A DNA stretch of 64,000 nucleotides from Sphingomonas paucimobilis NBRC 13935. GTDB lineage: Bacteria; Pseudomonadota; Alphaproteobacteria; Sphingomonadales; Sphingomonadaceae. The stretch spans positions 124,001 through 188,000 of the forward strand of contig NZ_BBJS01000043.1 in NCBI RefSeq assembly GCF_000739895.2. Direction: 5' to 3'. Each line of letters begins with the position of its first letter. Positions within the stretch are counted from its first letter, which is position 1. The notes under the pieces are model-generated. The model made no database searches. It saw nothing but the letters and a program-made list of their open reading frames with translations, and was not told the DNA's origin. The translations under genes were made by a program, and so were the position numbers. Below are positions 61,671-64,000 of this stretch, one piece after another.

Positions 61671-63152
61671 ATGAATAGCGAAGAACCTGCTGGAACGGGA
61701 GTGCCGGGCCTTGATGACATCCTCGGTGGAGGGTTGAGCCGCGGCAGAGTCTTTCTCCTCGAGGGCCTGCCGGGAACGGGCAAGACCACGGTCGCGATGC
61801 AGTTCCTGCTCGAAGGGGCCCGGAACGGAGAGAAGGTGCTGTATCTGACGCTCTCCGAAAGCGAGGAAGAGCTGCGCGCCGCCGCCGCAGCGCACGGGTG
61901 GGCGCTCGACGGCGTCGAGATCGTCGAGTTGATCTCCCCCGATAGCCTCGTTGACGAGAAGCAGCAGCAGAGCTTGCTCTACTCGTCGGACCTCGAGCTG
62001 GTGGAGACGACCCGGAGAATATTCGAAGCCTTCACGCGATCGAAGCCCGACCGGCTGGTCCTCGACAGCCTCTCGGAAATCAGACTGCTGTCGCAGAGCT
62101 CGCTTCGCTACCGGCGACAGGTCCTCGCGTTGAAGCACTATTTCGCGGGCCAGGGTACGATCGTGCTGATGCTCGACGACATGACGACGGAGACCGAAGA
62201 CAAGACCGTTCACAGCGTCGCGCATGGTGTGGTCTGCCTGGAGGAGCTCGCAAGAGAATACGGTCCGGAGCGCCGGCGGATCAGGGTCGCCAAATATCGC
62301 GGGCGAGGCTTTCGCGGCGGCTATCACGACTTCGTCATCGAACGAGGCGGCGCCCGCGTATTTCCGCGCCTGATCTCGGCCGAGCACCGGTCCAGCTTCG
62401 AGCGCGACAAGGTCACGACCGAGATCGCCGAACTGGACGCGCTGACGGGGGGTGGTCTGGAGCGTGGATCGAGCGTGCTGATCCTGGGCCCTGCAGGAAC
62501 GGGGAAGTCTCTGCTCGTGCTGACGTTCGTCGCTGCGGCCGTGAAGAAAGGAGAGAAGGCGGCGTTGTTCGTGTTCGACGAGGAGGTCGGACTCCTGGCC
62601 GAACGGGCAAGAGGGCTTGGAATCGACATCATCGCGATGATGGACGCCGGTGCCTTGCAGGTCGAGCAGATCGACGCCGCCGAGCTCACCCCCGGAGAGC
62701 TTTCAGCGCGGGTCCGGAAATGCGTCGAGGAGAATGGCGCGAGGACGGTGGTGGTGGATAGCCTTAATGGTTACCAGGCCGCGATGCCGGGCGAGAACGC
62801 CCTGGTGCTGCACATGCACGAGCTGCTGCAGTATCTGAACCGCCAGGGCGCAACGACGTTCGTCACCATCGCGCAGCGCGGGCTGGTCGGCAATACGCAA
62901 TCTCCCGTCGATGTCACCTATCTCGCCGACACGGTGATCATGCTGCGCTACTTCGAGGCCCGCGGCCGTCTTCGCCGGGCGATTTCGGTCGTGAAGAAGC
63001 GAACCGGTGCGCATGAAGACACCATTCGCGAATATAGCATTGGCGCCGAAGGGGTCCGGATCGGCGAAGCGCTGGTCTCGTTCCAGGGAATGGCGCGCGG
63101 CGTGTGCAGCCTCTTCGGGGATGCACCTGAGCTGATCGAAGAACGCCATTGA
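61671..63152 (+). CDS. KaiC-like double-domain ATPase
   Basis: A 493-aa RecA-like protein with two KaiC domains: Walker A GLPGTGKTT at 32-40 and GPAGTGKS at 273-280, each followed by Walker B-like strands (LVLDSLSEIR, TVVVDSLNGY). Proteins of this shape outside cyanobacteria act in signalling with histidine kinases rather than as a clock. The ATG at 61671 was chosen because MNSEEPAGTGVPGLDDILGG is the family beginning. It is joined to the sensor gene by TGATG. Confidence 0.9.
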   Translation: MNSEEPAGTGVPGLDDILGGGLSRGRVFLLEGLPGTGKTTVAMQFLLEGARNGEKVLYLTLSESEEELRAAAAAHGWALDGVEIVELISPDSLVDEKQQQSLLYSSDLELVETTRRIFEAFTRSKPDRLVLDSLSEIRLLSQSSLRYRRQVLALKHYFAGQGTIVLMLDDMTTETEDKTVHSVAHGVVCLEELAREYGPERRRIRVAKYRGRGFRGGYHDFVIERGGARVFPRLISAEHRSSFERDKVTTEIAELDALTGGGLERGSSVLILGPAGTGKSLLVLTFVAAAVKKGEKAALFVFDEEVGLLAERARGLGIDIIAMMDAGALQVEQIDAAELTPGELSARVRKCVEENGARTVVVDSLNGYQAAMPGENALVLHMHELLQYLNRQGATTFVTIAQRGLVGNTQSPVDVTYLADTVIMLRYFEARGRLRRAISVVKKRTGAHEDTIREYSIGAEGVRIGEALVSFQGMARGVCSLFGDAPELIEERH

Positions 63153-64000
63153 TGCCCGAACATTCCGAGCGCGCGCTGATCCTCGCGCCTTTCGGCCGGG
63201 ATGCAGACGTCGCCGCATCCGTTTTGGCGAACGCGGGCATCACCGCGCTCGAATGTCCCTCGGTCGCCCGGCTGGTCGAGGAGATCCGGGCAGGCGCAGG
63301 CCTCGCGGTGGTCACCTCGGAGGCGCTGATCGGTGCCGACACCGGGTCGCTACAGGCATGGATCGCGGACCAGCCAGAATGGTCCGATTTTCCGTTCGTT
63401 CTGCTCGTGCACCAGGGCAGCGGGCTCGAACGCAACCCCGAGGCTTCCCGCTTGCTGGAGCGGCTCGGGAACGTCAGCTTCCTCGAACGCCCCTTCCATC
63501 CGACTACCCTCATGAGCCTGGCGCGCGCGGCGCTGCGCGCCCGCCGCCGGCAATATGAGGCACGCGCGCGCCTCGAGGAGCTGCGTAGCCTCGCCGGCTC
63601 CCTTGAGCGCAAGGTCGAGGAGCGGACCGCCGAGCTAACGTTGGGCGAAGCGCGGATGCGGGCGATTTTCCAGACCAACAATCAATATCAGCTGCTCATC
63701 GATCTCGATGGGACCGTCCTCGACGCGAACGCCACGGCGCTGGCGGGGATCGAAGCGCGGCTCGAGGATGTGGTCGGCAAGCTCCTCTGGGAGACCCCGT
63801 GGTTCGCGCATTCGCCCGACCTCCACAACGCCGTGAAGGCTGGTGTGCTGCGCGTCGCAGCGGGCGTGAGTTTGCAAAAAGAATTGACCATCCATCTTCC
63901 GATCGGCCCGCGCTCGTTCGACGTGGGCATGCGGCCGATGCGTGGTCCGCAAGGCGATACGCTGGCACTCATCGTGGAAGCGCTCGACATCACCGACCGC
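63152..64000 (+). CDS. PAS sensor protein with degenerate receiver, probable histidine kinase (partial)
   Basis: The frame opens at 63152 inside the KaiC-like stop codon (TGATG) and runs off the window after about 283 residues. Residues 1-125 look like a response-regulator fold without the phosphoacceptor: where Asp is expected stands AVVTSEALIG, and the KP box reads FLERPF. A coiled coil follows (about 130-167, RRRQYEARARLEELRSLAGSLERKVEERTAEL), then a PAS domain (MRAIFQTNNQYQLLIDLDGTVLDANATALAGI). The kinase part would lie beyond the window. It is likely the partner of the KaiC-like protein. Confidence 0.8.
   Translation, partial: MPEHSERALILAPFGRDADVAASVLANAGITALECPSVARLVEEIRAGAGLAVVTSEALIGADTGSLQAWIADQPEWSDFPFVLLVHQGSGLERNPEASRLLERLGNVSFLERPFHPTTLMSLARAALRARRRQYEARARLEELRSLAGSLERKVEERTAELTLGEARMRAIFQTNNQYQLLIDLDGTVLDANATALAGIEARLEDVVGKLLWETPWFAHSPDLHNAVKAGVLRVAAGVSLQKELTIHLPIGPRSFDVGMRPMRGPQGDTLALIVEALDITDR

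Noticed and set aside
1..64000. CRISPR array, tRNA or rRNA genes
   Set aside because: No regularly spaced repeat, no cloverleaf-like segment and no rRNA-like conserved sequence was noticed on either strand.

Overview
The window is GC-rich and looks like part of a large conjugative plasmid (or plasmid-derived element) of a sphingomonad-type alphaproteobacterium. The basis is a Rep_3-class initiator followed by parA-parB, a DUF1612 plasmid protein, a complete F-type transfer operon in the alphaproteobacterial arrangement, and very tight gene packing with ATGA/TGATG junctions. Nothing chromosomal (rRNA, tRNA, core housekeeping genes) was seen. The taxonomic call is inference from gene style.

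Layout. 1-3.7 kb: replication and partition (rep, parA, parB) with two copies of a perfect palindrome, TTGCACCGGTGCAA, flanking parA; these are likely centromere sites. 3.7-7.8 kb: a DUF1612 regulator-like gene facing away from a three-gene operon made of a small winged-helix-like protein, a TIR-domain protein whose C-terminal half resembles that small protein, and a tyrosine recombinase. 8.2-23.3 kb, all on the minus strand: a DNA phosphorothioation defence locus in transcription order sspB-sspC-sspD-sspF-sspG-sspH-sspA. SspABCD would put sulfur into the DNA backbone and SspFGH would attack DNA lacking it.

23.9-26.7 kb: a stress islet (HdeD-type membrane protein, two Hsp20 chaperones, a DegP-like serine protease) with hairpins between all genes and a possible ROSE-type RNA thermometer before the first hsp20. 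26.7-31.7 kb: small accessory genes, a DUF1173-like protein, a VirB1-like lytic transglycosylase and two minus-strand genes next to the transfer operon, one an HTH regulator candidate. 32.0-51.8 kb: the F-type type IV secretion operon traA-L-E-K-B-dsbC-V-C-orf-trbI-traF(S26)-W-orf-U-trbC-N-orf-orf-F-H-G. Relaxase, coupling protein and oriT were not identified here and are presumably elsewhere.

51.8-58.4 kb: a scarred region with two remnants of IS1182-type transposases, a decayed IS5-family element, a pentapeptide-repeat protein, an NmrA/QOR2-like reductase, a Bcr/CflA-type efflux pump under a divergent TetR regulator with two operator-like palindromes, and a broken Crp/Fnr gene. 58.4-64 kb: an L,D-transpeptidase, a winged-helix protein, a ParDE toxin-antitoxin pair, a 13-bp perfect inverted repeat in a gene-free stretch, a double-domain KaiC-like ATPase and the start of a PAS sensor protein that runs off the window.

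The plasmid therefore carries two candidate anti-phage modules between its partition and transfer functions: a known class (Ssp phosphorothioation) and an apparently undescribed TIR operon. The TIR operon is the most interesting lead.
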